Source: Geothrix fermentans DSM 14018 | GTDB taxonomy: Bacteria > Acidobacteriota > Holophagae > Holophagales > Holophagaceae | Direction: 5' to 3' | Assembly (NCBI RefSeq): GCF_000428885.1 | Contig: NZ_KE386810.1 | Location: 642,979 to 706,978, forward strand | Length of the DNA: 64,000 nucleotides | Part shown: one piece after another, positions 16,769-24,178 of the stretch | How the letters are laid out: every line of letters starts with the position of its first letter | Position numbering within the stretch: the stretch's first letter is position 1 | Program-made: the position numbers and the translations under genes | The notes under the pieces: model-generated | Seen by the model: the letters and a program-made list of their open reading frames with translations, nothing else | What the model was told of the DNA's origin: nothing | Databases searched by the model: none

Positions 16769-18049
16769 ATGATGGACTGGACGAACTTCTCGTGGGGTCC
16801 GTTCGAAGGCAGGCTGCTGTGGGATATCCTCCGCAACCTGGCCCTCAACGGCATGGGCGCCTACCTCGTGACCCGCCTGAGCGCTGTGCGCCGGGCGCTC
16901 ACGGGATCCCGCTCCCGGCGCCTCGACACGCTGGTGCTCACCCTCGTGTTCGGCCTGTTCTCGGTCCTGGGCAATTTCCTGGGGCTGCCCATCCACGGGG
17001 CCCTCGCGAACACCCGCATCGTCGGCCCCATCGCCGGGGGTCTGATCGGAGGCCCCCTGGTGGGGGCCGGCGCCGGCATCCTCGGCGGGCTCGCCCGCTG
17101 CGCGATGGGGGGCTACACCGCCCTGGCCGCCCTGGTGGCCAATGTGCTGGCCGGCCTCATCGGCGGGTGGGTCCAGGCCGGCCTGGGCTACCGCCGCATC
17201 ACCGTTCCCGTGGCCTTCCTCACCGGGGTGGCCGGGGAACTCGTCCTCAAGGCCTGCATCCTGACCATGTCCAAGCCCTTCGACCTGGCCTGGACGCTCG
17301 AGAAGACCATCGCGGCGCCCACCATCCTGGCGAACGCCGCCGCAGTCGCCCTCTTCCTCCTGGTGGTCAAGGACGTCTACCGGGAGCAGGAGAAGGCCAC
17401 GGCCGACGCCCGCAACCAGGCCCTCCTCGTCCAGGCGGAGCTCCAGGCCCTCCGGGCCCAGGTCAATCCGCACTTCCTCTTCAACACCCTAGCCACCATC
17501 GGCGCCCTGACCCGCGTCAGCCCGGATGGGGCCCGCGAGGTGGTGAAGCGGCTCTCCGAGTTCCTGAGGCGGTCCCTGCACCGCCGGGAGGAGCAGATCC
17601 CCCTCGCGGAGGAGCTGAAGACGGTGGAGCTCTACCTGGGCATCGAGCAGGCACGGTTCGGGCCGCGGATCGCCAGCCGGATCGATGTGGATCCCGCCCT
17701 TTCCCGCGCCCTCGTGCCCGTCTTCTCAGTTCAGGTCCTGGTGGAGAACGCCATCAAGCACGGCATCGGCCCGCGGCCGGAGGGCGGCCGGGTGGAGGTG
17801 GCCGCCGGGCTGGAGGCCGGCCGGCTGCGTATCCGGGTCCAGGACGACGGGCTGGGCCTCTCCCAGGAGCGCCTGGACCGGATCAACCGCCGGGAGCCCG
17901 AGGCCTACGGGGAGGGGAGTGGACTGCGCAACCTCCAGCGGCGCCTGGAGCTGCTGTGCGGCAGCCCGGCCGGTCTCACGCTCGCCCGGGCCCCGGGCGG
18001 TGGTGGGACACTGGCCCTGCTGGACCTGCCCCTTCAGGAGGCCCCATGA
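16769..18049 (+). CDS. LytS-type membrane sensor histidine kinase
   Basis: This is a 426-residue kinase with a 5TMR-LYT-type membrane sensor (about 20-210, with VGPIAGGLIGGPLVGAGAGI and the RCAMGGYTALAA loop), a short coiled coil, a His_kinase domain with QVNPHFLFNTL (phospho-His) and a HATPase_c domain with VENAIKHG and DDGLGL. The start at 16769 (ATGATG) is preferred to an upstream GTG at 16727. The stop overlaps the next ATG (ATGA). LytS homologues sense small metabolites such as pyruvate in Bacillus. Here an organic-acid transporter and dehydrogenase and LrgAB follow, which supports a carboxylate signal (inference). Confidence 0.88.
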   Translation: MMDWTNFSWGPFEGRLLWDILRNLALNGMGAYLVTRLSAVRRALTGSRSRRLDTLVLTLVFGLFSVLGNFLGLPIHGALANTRIVGPIAGGLIGGPLVGAGAGILGGLARCAMGGYTALAALVANVLAGLIGGWVQAGLGYRRITVPVAFLTGVAGELVLKACILTMSKPFDLAWTLEKTIAAPTILANAAAVALFLLVVKDVYREQEKATADARNQALLVQAELQALRAQVNPHFLFNTLATIGALTRVSPDGAREVVKRLSEFLRRSLHRREEQIPLAEELKTVELYLGIEQARFGPRIASRIDVDPALSRALVPVFSVQVLVENAIKHGIGPRPEGGRVEVAAGLEAGRLRIRVQDDGLGLSQERLDRINRREPEAYGEGSGLRNLQRRLELLCGSPAGLTLARAPGGGGTLALLDLPLQEAP

Positions 18050-18786
18050 AGCGCCTCAAGGCCGTGCTGGTGGACGACGAGCCAATCATCTGCGGGGAGC
18101 TGAAGTGCCTGCTGGAGGAGCAGGGCTGGGCCTGGGTGGTGGGGGTGTACCACGACGGCCCCTCGGCGCTGGCCTTCCTGGAGGCCGAGGGGGCCGACCT
18201 GGTCTTCCTGGATGTGGACATGCCGGGCATGGATGGCCTGGAGGTGGCGCGGCGCCTGCTGGCCCTTCCCCATCCGCCCCAGGTGGTCTTCGTGACCGCC
18301 CATGCCTCCTTTGCCCTCGAGGCCTTCTCGGTGAGGGCCCTGGACTACCTCCTCAAGCCCTTCGACGCCGAGGACCTCCGGCGGGTGGCGGCGCGGATCC
18401 AGCCGCCGCCGACGGGGCCGGCCCCAGACCAAGGTTCCTGGGCCCGCAACCTCCTGGTGGAGCATGGGGCCAGCCTGGAGGTGGTCTCCGTGGCCAGCAT
18501 CCGCCTGGTGCAGGCCCGGGAGCGGGAGGTGCTCGTCGAGACCCTCGATGGGCGCCAGTGGCCCATCAGGGCCAGCCTGCGGGACCTGGAGGAGCAGCTG
18601 GACCCCCGGATGTTCCTGCGCTGCCACCGCAACTTCATCGTCAACCTCGACCAGGTCCACCAGCTCACGCCCTGGTTCAACCACGGCTACCTGCTGAAGC
18701 TCCGGGGCCCCCGCGACCAGAAGGCCGTCGAGGTGCCGGTGGGCCGGGCCTACGCCGAGCGGATCAGGGCCCACTTCCGACTCTGA
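18046..18786 (+). CDS. LytTR-family response regulator
   Basis: This is a 246-residue regulator with a receiver domain (1-120; acidic pair DDE near 10, phospho-Asp in LVFLDVDMPGMDG, switch Thr in FVTAHAS, Lys in LLKPFD) and a C-terminal LytTR DNA-binding domain (about 145-246; FLRCHRNFIVNLDQV). It overlaps the LytS-type kinase by 4 nt, so it is the cognate partner. Two direct repeats that resemble LytTR boxes lie 13 nt after its stop and upstream of the carboxylate transporter gene, which is therefore the likely target. Confidence 0.9.
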   Translation: MKRLKAVLVDDEPIICGELKCLLEEQGWAWVVGVYHDGPSALAFLEAEGADLVFLDVDMPGMDGLEVARRLLALPHPPQVVFVTAHASFALEAFSVRALDYLLKPFDAEDLRRVAARIQPPPTGPAPDQGSWARNLLVEHGASLEVVSVASIRLVQAREREVLVETLDGRQWPIRASLRDLEEQLDPRMFLRCHRNFIVNLDQVHQLTPWFNHGYLLKLRGPRDQKAVEVPVGRAYAERIRAHFRL

Positions 18787-18799
18787 GGCGCCGCCACGG

Positions 18800-18829
18800 G
18801 CCGTTCGTCGGACCCCAGGGGCCGTTCGT
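18800..18829 (+). promoter_or_regulatory. Pair of LytTR-like direct repeats upstream of the SLC13 transporter
   Basis: The 9-mer GCCGTTCGT occurs at 18800-18808 and again at 18821-18829, so the repeat period is exactly 21 bp (two helical turns). It fits eight of nine positions of the LytTR consensus I remember, [TA][AC][CA]GTTN[AG][TG] in direct repeats about 12 bp apart. A weak promoter (TTTGGG, 16 bp, TTTGAT at 18842-18869) follows. This suggests activation of the transporter gene by the adjacent LytTR regulator. Confidence 0.6.
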
Positions 18830-18919
18830 CAGGCCGGAGTGTTTGGGGACCCCCTCGTCGCGATTTGATGCCTGTGGCGGGCCGAGGGGCCCGGACACCG
18901 GCATCCGAGGAGGACCGAC

Positions 18920-20323
18920 ATGGGCCCAAGGAAAATCGCATCGTTGGTGGGCGCGTTCGCGCTGCTCGCCGCGATCCTCTGGCTGACCCCCGCCATCCCG
19001 GGCCTCAGCCCCCAGGGAAAGGCCTCCATCGGCGTGGCGGTCTTCGCCATCGTGGTGTGGGTCACGGAAGCGCTGGAAGACGCCCTCAGCGGCCTGGTGA
19101 TCGTGTTCCTGCTGGCGGTGCTGAAGGCTGTGCCCCTGGCCGCCGCCTTCGGCGGGTATTCCAATACCGCGCTATGGCTCATCGTCATCGGCTTCATCAT
19201 GGCCGGGGCCATGGAGAAGTCCGGCTTCTCCAGGCGCGTGGCCCTCTGGCTCGTGGCCCGGGCGGGAGGCAACATCATCCGCATCTACTGGGCGGTGGCT
19301 CTGGTGATGGCGGTCATGACCTTCCTGGTCCCCTCCATCACGGCCCGCACCTTGCTGATGCTTCCCATCATCCTCGGCATCGGCCAGGCGGTGAAGGCCG
19401 AGCCCGGTAAGAGCAACACCATGAAGGCCCTGATGTTCATCGTGGCCATGAGCGGCACGATGATGAGCCTGGGCGTGCTCACGGCCCATGTGGGCAACCC
19501 CATCACCGCGGGCCTCATCGAGGCGGCTACGAAACGTGCCGTCTCCTGGTCCCACTGGCTGAAGGTGGGTGGCGTGCCGGCCTTCCTGCTGGCGTTCCTC
19601 AGCGTGTACGTGATCCGCTGGATGTGGCCGCCTGAAGCCGAGGCCGCCAGTGGCGGCGCCGACTACATCCGGAAGGAGCTCGAGGCCCTCGGCCCCTTCT
19701 CGGCTGCGGAGAAATACACCCTGGTGGTCTTCCTCCTGACCCTCCTCCTCTGGGCCACGGACGCCTTCCACAAGGTGAACGTCGTCCTCGTGGGGGCGGC
19801 CTCCGTCATCGCCCTGCTCTGGCCGGGCAAGGGCATCATGAAGTGGAAGGAAGCCCAGACCCGGGTGCCCTGGAACGTGTTCGTCCTCTACGGTGCGGGC
19901 CTCTCCCTGGGCACCGCCCTGGCGACCTCCGGCGCGGCCAAGTGGATGGCCGGGGTCTTCCTGGGGCCCATCGGCGGAATGTCGCACGTGCTGCAGGTGA
20001 TCATCCTCATCTGGGTCGTGACCGCCCTCCAGATCTTCTTCACCGGAGGCGGGCCCAAGACCACGGCCCTCACGCCCATCATCATCGCCCACGCCCTGGC
20101 CATCGGCGTGGATCCCATGGCCTTCGCCCTGATCCTCGGCATGAACATGCAGCACCAGTACCTGCTGCCGGTCACCAACATGCCCAACGCCGTCGCCATG
20201 GGCAGCGGCCACGTCACCTCCCGGGAGATGATCCGGACGGGCGCCGTCATGAGCCTGCTGGCGGCGGGGTTCATGTCCCTGGTCTCCCTGACCTACTGGT
20301 ACTGGCTCGGCCTGACGCGGTGA
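18920..20323 (+). CDS. SLC13/DASS-family carboxylate transporter
   Basis: This is a 467-residue inner-membrane protein with about 12 helices. Family marks are GGYSNTALWLIVIGFIMAGA (first half), VGNPITAG and, in the second half, FTGGGPKTTAL and PVTNMPNAVAMGSG. DASS transporters import di- or tricarboxylates and related anions with Na+ or H+. The ATG has an excellent GAGGAGG seven bases upstream. It lies downstream of a LytTR-box pair and 4 nt upstream of glcD, so it probably supplies the substrate for the GlcD/GlcF dehydrogenase. The exact substrate (glycolate, lactate, malate) is not visible. Confidence 0.88.
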   Translation: MGPRKIASLVGAFALLAAILWLTPAIPGLSPQGKASIGVAVFAIVVWVTEALEDALSGLVIVFLLAVLKAVPLAAAFGGYSNTALWLIVIGFIMAGAMEKSGFSRRVALWLVARAGGNIIRIYWAVALVMAVMTFLVPSITARTLLMLPIILGIGQAVKAEPGKSNTMKALMFIVAMSGTMMSLGVLTAHVGNPITAGLIEAATKRAVSWSHWLKVGGVPAFLLAFLSVYVIRWMWPPEAEAASGGADYIRKELEALGPFSAAEKYTLVVFLLTLLLWATDAFHKVNVVLVGAASVIALLWPGKGIMKWKEAQTRVPWNVFVLYGAGLSLGTALATSGAAKWMAGVFLGPIGGMSHVLQVIILIWVVTALQIFFTGGGPKTTALTPIIIAHALAIGVDPMAFALILGMNMQHQYLLPVTNMPNAVAMGSGHVTSREMIRTGAVMSLLAAGFMSLVSLTYWYWLGLTR

Positions 20324-20327
20324 TCCC

Positions 20328-21731
20328 ATGACGACCTGCACCGCCCTCGAACCCGACCTCCTGGAAGGCTTCCGCGAGGCCGTGGGGAGGGAGAACGTCA
20401 TCGAGTCGCCGCTGGAAGTCTTCGGCTACTCCTACGACGCCTCATTCCTGCCCCTGGACACCCGCACCGTGCCCCAGGTGGTGGTCCGCCCCCGGACCAC
20501 CGCCGAGATCAGCCGGGTGATGGTCCTGGCCCATCGCAGCCGGATCCCCGTCACCCCCCGCGGCGCCGCCAGCGGCCGCACCGGCGGGTCGGTACCCCTG
20601 CAGGGGGGCATCGTCCTGGCCCTGGATCGCATGACCTCCATTCTGGAGCTGGACACGGCCAACATGATGGTGAGCGCCGAACCGGGCGTCCGCACCATCG
20701 ACCTCCACGACCACTGCGCCCGCCAGGGCCTGTTCTTCCCCCCCGACCCCGGCAGCTGGAAGGTCTCCACCTTGGGGGGCAACATCGCGGAGAACGCCGG
20801 CGGCATGCGCGCCGTGAAGTACGGCGTGACCCGGGATTACGTGATGGGCCTGGAGGTGGTGCTCGCCGACGGGTCGGTGCTCGAGACCGGGGGCAAGGCC
20901 GTGAAGAACGTCACCGGCTACGACCTGACGGGCCTGTTCGTGGGCTCGGAGGGGACCCTCGGCATCGTCTCCAGGGCCCTGTTCCGGCTCCGCCCTCTTC
21001 CCAAGGCCCGGGGCGTTCTCCGGGTGGTGTTCCGGACCATGGACGAGGCCTGCGCCGCGGTGCAGGCCATGCTGCTGGAGGGCGTGACACCCTCGGCCGC
21101 GGAGATCATGGACGCGGCCTGCCTGGAGGCCGTGGCCCTGGCCCGGAAGACCTCCCTGGAGGCGGGGGCGGGCGCTTGCCTCATCCTCGAGATCGACGGG
21201 GACGGACCCGAGGCCCTGGACGCCCAGTCCCGGCGCATCGAGGCCATCACCGGCCAGGCGGGCCGCATCGGCTTCCGCGCCGCCGCCACCCGGGAGGAGA
21301 CCGAGGCCCTCTGGGCCGAGCGGCGGGGGCTCAGTTCCGCCGTGGCCGCCATGGCCCCCAATCGGCTCGGCGAAGACATCTCGGTGCCCCGCAGCGCCTT
21401 CCCGGAGGTGGTGCGCCGCATCAACGCCATCTCCCGGGCCACAGGACTGCGGATCCCGGTGTTCGGGCACGCGGGGGACGGCAACCTCCATCCCTCCGTG
21501 CTCTGCGACCTGGCGGACCCCGACCAGGCGGCCCGGGCCCACGAGGCGGTGGACGGCATCTTCAAGGCCGCTCTGGAGCTGGGCGGCACCCTGTCCGGCG
21601 AGCACGGCATCGGCGTCAGCAAGCGCCCCTACTTCGCCGGGGCCGTGGGACCCGTGAGCCTGGAGGCGCACCGGGCCGTCAAGGGAGCCCTGGATCCCCT
21701 GTGGATCCTGAACCCGGGGAAGATATGGTGA
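20328..21731 (+). CDS. glcD: FAD-linked 2-hydroxyacid dehydrogenase subunit GlcD
   Basis: This is a 467-residue FAD enzyme of the GlcD / D-lactate dehydrogenase type, which oxidises glycolate or D-lactate. The PCMH FAD-binding domain (about 50-230) shows PRGAASGRTGGSVPLQGGIV and VGSEGTLGIVSRA. The C-terminal domain holds the metal/substrate His region FGHAGDGNLHP and ends SGEHGIGVSKRPYF and LDPLWILNPGKIW. It starts 4 nt after the transporter and overlaps the glcF-like gene by 7 nt. The pair probably feeds electrons to the menaquinone pool. Glycolate and lactate cannot be told apart from sequence alone. Confidence 0.9.
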   Translation: MTTCTALEPDLLEGFREAVGRENVIESPLEVFGYSYDASFLPLDTRTVPQVVVRPRTTAEISRVMVLAHRSRIPVTPRGAASGRTGGSVPLQGGIVLALDRMTSILELDTANMMVSAEPGVRTIDLHDHCARQGLFFPPDPGSWKVSTLGGNIAENAGGMRAVKYGVTRDYVMGLEVVLADGSVLETGGKAVKNVTGYDLTGLFVGSEGTLGIVSRALFRLRPLPKARGVLRVVFRTMDEACAAVQAMLLEGVTPSAAEIMDAACLEAVALARKTSLEAGAGACLILEIDGDGPEALDAQSRRIEAITGQAGRIGFRAAATREETEALWAERRGLSSAVAAMAPNRLGEDISVPRSAFPEVVRRINAISRATGLRIPVFGHAGDGNLHPSVLCDLADPDQAARAHEAVDGIFKAALELGGTLSGEHGIGVSKRPYFAGAVGPVSLEAHRAVKGALDPLWILNPGKIW

Positions 21732-22960
21732 GCGCCGCTCCGAAGGCCGGCCTCGCTCCTCTGGCGGCCGCGCGGCAGAAGGTCCTGGGCTGCGACCGCT
21801 GCGGCTCCTGCCTCCCGGTCTGCCCCCTGTTCGATGTGCAGGATGTGGAGCGCGCCAGCGCCCGGGGCAAGAACGCCCTGGTGCGGGGCCTGGCGGAAGG
21901 CCTCCTCGCGCCCGGCCGGGAGGCCCAGGAAGCGCTGGAGTTCTGCCTCCTCTGCCGGGCCTGCACCGACGCCTGTCCGGGCAAGGTTCCCACGGACGAG
22001 GCCATGGTCCAGGCGCGCCAGGCCCTCGCCGACACGCTGGGCCACACCCCGCTCCGAAGCCGGCTGATCGGGCGGACGCTCCGCAGGCGCAGCCTGGTCA
22101 CCCTGGGCGCCGCCGCTCTCACTGGCCTGCGGTTCCTGGGCCTTCACCGCCTGCTGCCCTCCAGCGTCGTTCCCCGCGAGGTGTCGCGAAGGTCCTACCT
22201 CGCGCGGCGCGCGGGTCCCGCCCTCCTCGGAGCCCCCGCCCCGGGGGTCCCACCGGCCGTCCACCCGACCGCCCGGGTGGCCTACTTCCAGGGGTGCGGC
22301 ATGAAGCTGCTCTTCCCGGACGCCTCCCGCAGCACCCAACGGATCCTCGGTGGCCTCTCCGCCTTCCAGCGGCCGGACCACCCCTGCTGCGGCCTGCCCC
22401 ACCTCGCCCACGGCCAGCGGGCGGCCTTCCTCGAGCTGGCGCGGGAGAACATCCGGGCCTTCGAGGGGGCCGACCTGGTGGTGACCGACTGCGCGAGCTG
22501 CGGGGGAACCCTCAAGCACCTGGCCTCCTGGTTCGAGGGTAACCCCGAGTGGGAGGGCCCGGCCGCGCGATTCGCCGCCAAGGTCATGGACCTGACGGAG
22601 TACCTCGTGGCGGCCGGGTACCGCCCCCGCGCCCTCCCCGGAGCCACCTTCACCTACCATGACCCCTGCCACCTGGCCCGGGGCCAGGGGATCCGCCGCC
22701 AGCCCCGCCAGCTGCTGGAGCAGGCCGGACAGCTGGTCGAGCTGAGCGCGAAGGAGCGCTGCTGCGGAGGCTCCGGCAGCTTCCACCTCGAGCATCCCGC
22801 CGCCGCCGCGGCCATCCTCCAGCGCAAGCAGGCGGACATCCAGGGCACCGGCGCCCAGGTGGTCGTCACCGCCTGCCCCGGCTGCCTGATCCAACTGACC
22901 CGCGCCGCGGACCAGAGCGGAGGCGCCTTCCAGGCCCTGCACATCAGCCAGGTCATCTGA
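21725..22960 (+). CDS. glcF: Iron-sulfur subunit of glycolate/D-lactate dehydrogenase (GlcF-like)
   Basis: This is a 411-residue electron-transfer subunit. Two 4Fe-4S motifs sit near the N-terminus (CDRCGSCLPVCP and CLLCRACTDACP). Two CCG domains follow, seen as PCCGLPHLAHGQ with DCASCGGTLK, and CCGGSGSFHLEHP with ACPGCLIQL. This is the GlcF/LldE/HdrD arrangement. Its ATG (21725) lies inside the end of glcD. It is the natural partner of GlcD, and the two should form a membrane-associated dehydrogenase. Confidence 0.9.
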   Translation: MVSAAPKAGLAPLAAARQKVLGCDRCGSCLPVCPLFDVQDVERASARGKNALVRGLAEGLLAPGREAQEALEFCLLCRACTDACPGKVPTDEAMVQARQALADTLGHTPLRSRLIGRTLRRRSLVTLGAAALTGLRFLGLHRLLPSSVVPREVSRRSYLARRAGPALLGAPAPGVPPAVHPTARVAYFQGCGMKLLFPDASRSTQRILGGLSAFQRPDHPCCGLPHLAHGQRAAFLELARENIRAFEGADLVVTDCASCGGTLKHLASWFEGNPEWEGPAARFAAKVMDLTEYLVAAGYRPRALPGATFTYHDPCHLARGQGIRRQPRQLLEQAGQLVELSAKERCCGGSGSFHLEHPAAAAAILQRKQADIQGTGAQVVVTACPGCLIQLTRAADQSGGAFQALHISQVI

Positions 22961-23111
22961 GCCGCGCGGAAAATCCCCTGGGCGCCCCGGCAGCACGATC
23001 CCCAGAGGCCTCCCGCAGGTTCACCTTCAGCGCCAGAGCCCTTGCCGAGGCATAGTGGAGAGGCCGGCCTGACCTCATCCATGGACAGGCCGACGCTCGC
23101 TCGAGGCTTTC

Positions 23112-23483
23112 GTGAAGAAGAACCTGCGGTTCCTCGGCCAGGTCGCCCTCCTGGCCGGGATCTACCACATCGGCAACCTGATCGCGCGCTGGGCCCACCT
23201 GCCCATCCCCGGGAACGTGGTGGGCATCGTCCTCCTCTATGTCCTGCTGAACCTGGGCCTGGTGCGCCTGGAGCACGTCCAGGAGGCCGCGGACTTCCTG
23301 CGGAGTCATCTGGTGTTCTTCTTCATCCCCGTGGCCGTGGACCTGATGAACTGGGGCGGGGTCTTCTACCGGTACGGCTTCGCCCTGGCCCTGGCCATCG
23401 TCGCCAGCACCGCCATGACCTTCCTCGCGACCGGCGCCATCGCCCAGTGGATGGAGGCGAAAGGGAAGGCATGCGCGGACTGA
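23112..23483 (+). CDS. lrgA: CidA/LrgA-family membrane protein
   Basis: This is a 123-residue inner-membrane protein with four helices and the CidA/LrgA signatures LPIPGNVVGIVLLYVLL and FLRSHLVFFFIPVAVDLM. The start is GTG (23112). It overlaps the LrgB gene by 13 nt. The family was first described as holin-like modulators of murein hydrolases, but LrgAB homologues act as pyruvate transporters in Bacillus (PftAB), and the plastid fusion PLGG1 moves glycolate and glycerate. With GlcDF and a LytS/LytTR system alongside, a transport role is more likely here (inference). Confidence 0.85.
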   Translation: MKKNLRFLGQVALLAGIYHIGNLIARWAHLPIPGNVVGIVLLYVLLNLGLVRLEHVQEAADFLRSHLVFFFIPVAVDLMNWGGVFYRYGFALALAIVASTAMTFLATGAIAQWMEAKGKACAD

Positions 23484-24160
23484 TGATCCTCTTCACCATC
23501 CTGCTGACGGTGGGGTCCTACCTGCTCTCCAAGGCCCTGTACCTCCGCTACCGGCATCCGCTCCTGAACATCGTGCTGCTGGGCGCCGGGCTCGTCATCA
23601 CCACCCTGCTCGCCTTGCGGATCCCATACGCAGCCTATGTGCCTGGCCGGCAGGCCATGACCTGGCTGCTGGGCCCCGCCACCGTCGGCCTGGCCGTGCC
23701 CCTCTACCGGCAGCGCAGCCTGCTCCGTCGCCATGCCCGCGAGATCGCGGCGGGCGTCGGCCTGGGTTCTCTGGCGTCCATGCTCACCGCCGGGCTGATC
23801 GCCCTGGCGGCCGGCCTGCCGAGAGAGGTGGTCCTCTCGCTGCTGCCCAAGAGCGTCACGATCCCCTTCGCCGTGGAGATCGCCGGGATCCACGGCGGCA
23901 GCCCCGGGCTGGCGTCCGCCATTGTCGTGGCGACCGGCACCCTGGGCTCCGCGTTCGGGGGCACCCTCCTGACCTGGGCCGGCATCAAGGTCCCCGTGGC
24001 CCGCGGCCTGGCCATGGGCACGGGCGCCCACGGCCAGGGCACGGCCATGGCCTTCATGGAGGGCGAGCGGCAAGGGTCCATGGCGGGCCTCGCCATGACC
24101 CTCGCCGGCATCACCACCGCCACCCTGGCCCCCCTGATGGTCAGGCTGCTGCTGAGGTAG
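23471..24160 (+). CDS. lrgB: LrgB-family membrane protein
   Basis: This is a 229-residue membrane protein with about six or seven helices and the LrgB signatures LLGPATVGLAVPLYRQ, LPKSVTIPFAVEIA and ARGLAMGTGAHGQGTAMA. The ATG at 23471 is chosen because it overlaps the end of lrgA by 13 nt and is preceded by AAGGGAAGG. It forms one functional unit with LrgA. It is convergent with the S9 peptidase gene, with 18 nt between the stops. Confidence 0.88.
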   Translation: MRGLMILFTILLTVGSYLLSKALYLRYRHPLLNIVLLGAGLVITTLLALRIPYAAYVPGRQAMTWLLGPATVGLAVPLYRQRSLLRRHAREIAAGVGLGSLASMLTAGLIALAAGLPREVVLSLLPKSVTIPFAVEIAGIHGGSPGLASAIVVATGTLGSAFGGTLLTWAGIKVPVARGLAMGTGAHGQGTAMAFMEGERQGSMAGLAMTLAGITTATLAPLMVRLLLR

Positions 24161-24178
24161 CGGTGGCGGATGGCCCCA

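Noticed and set aside
23112-24160. LrgAB read as a holin/antiholin cell-death system
   Set aside because: The neighbours are an acid transporter and GlcDF, not murein hydrolases, and recent family knowledge favours metabolite transport. The lysis role stays possible but is not supported here.
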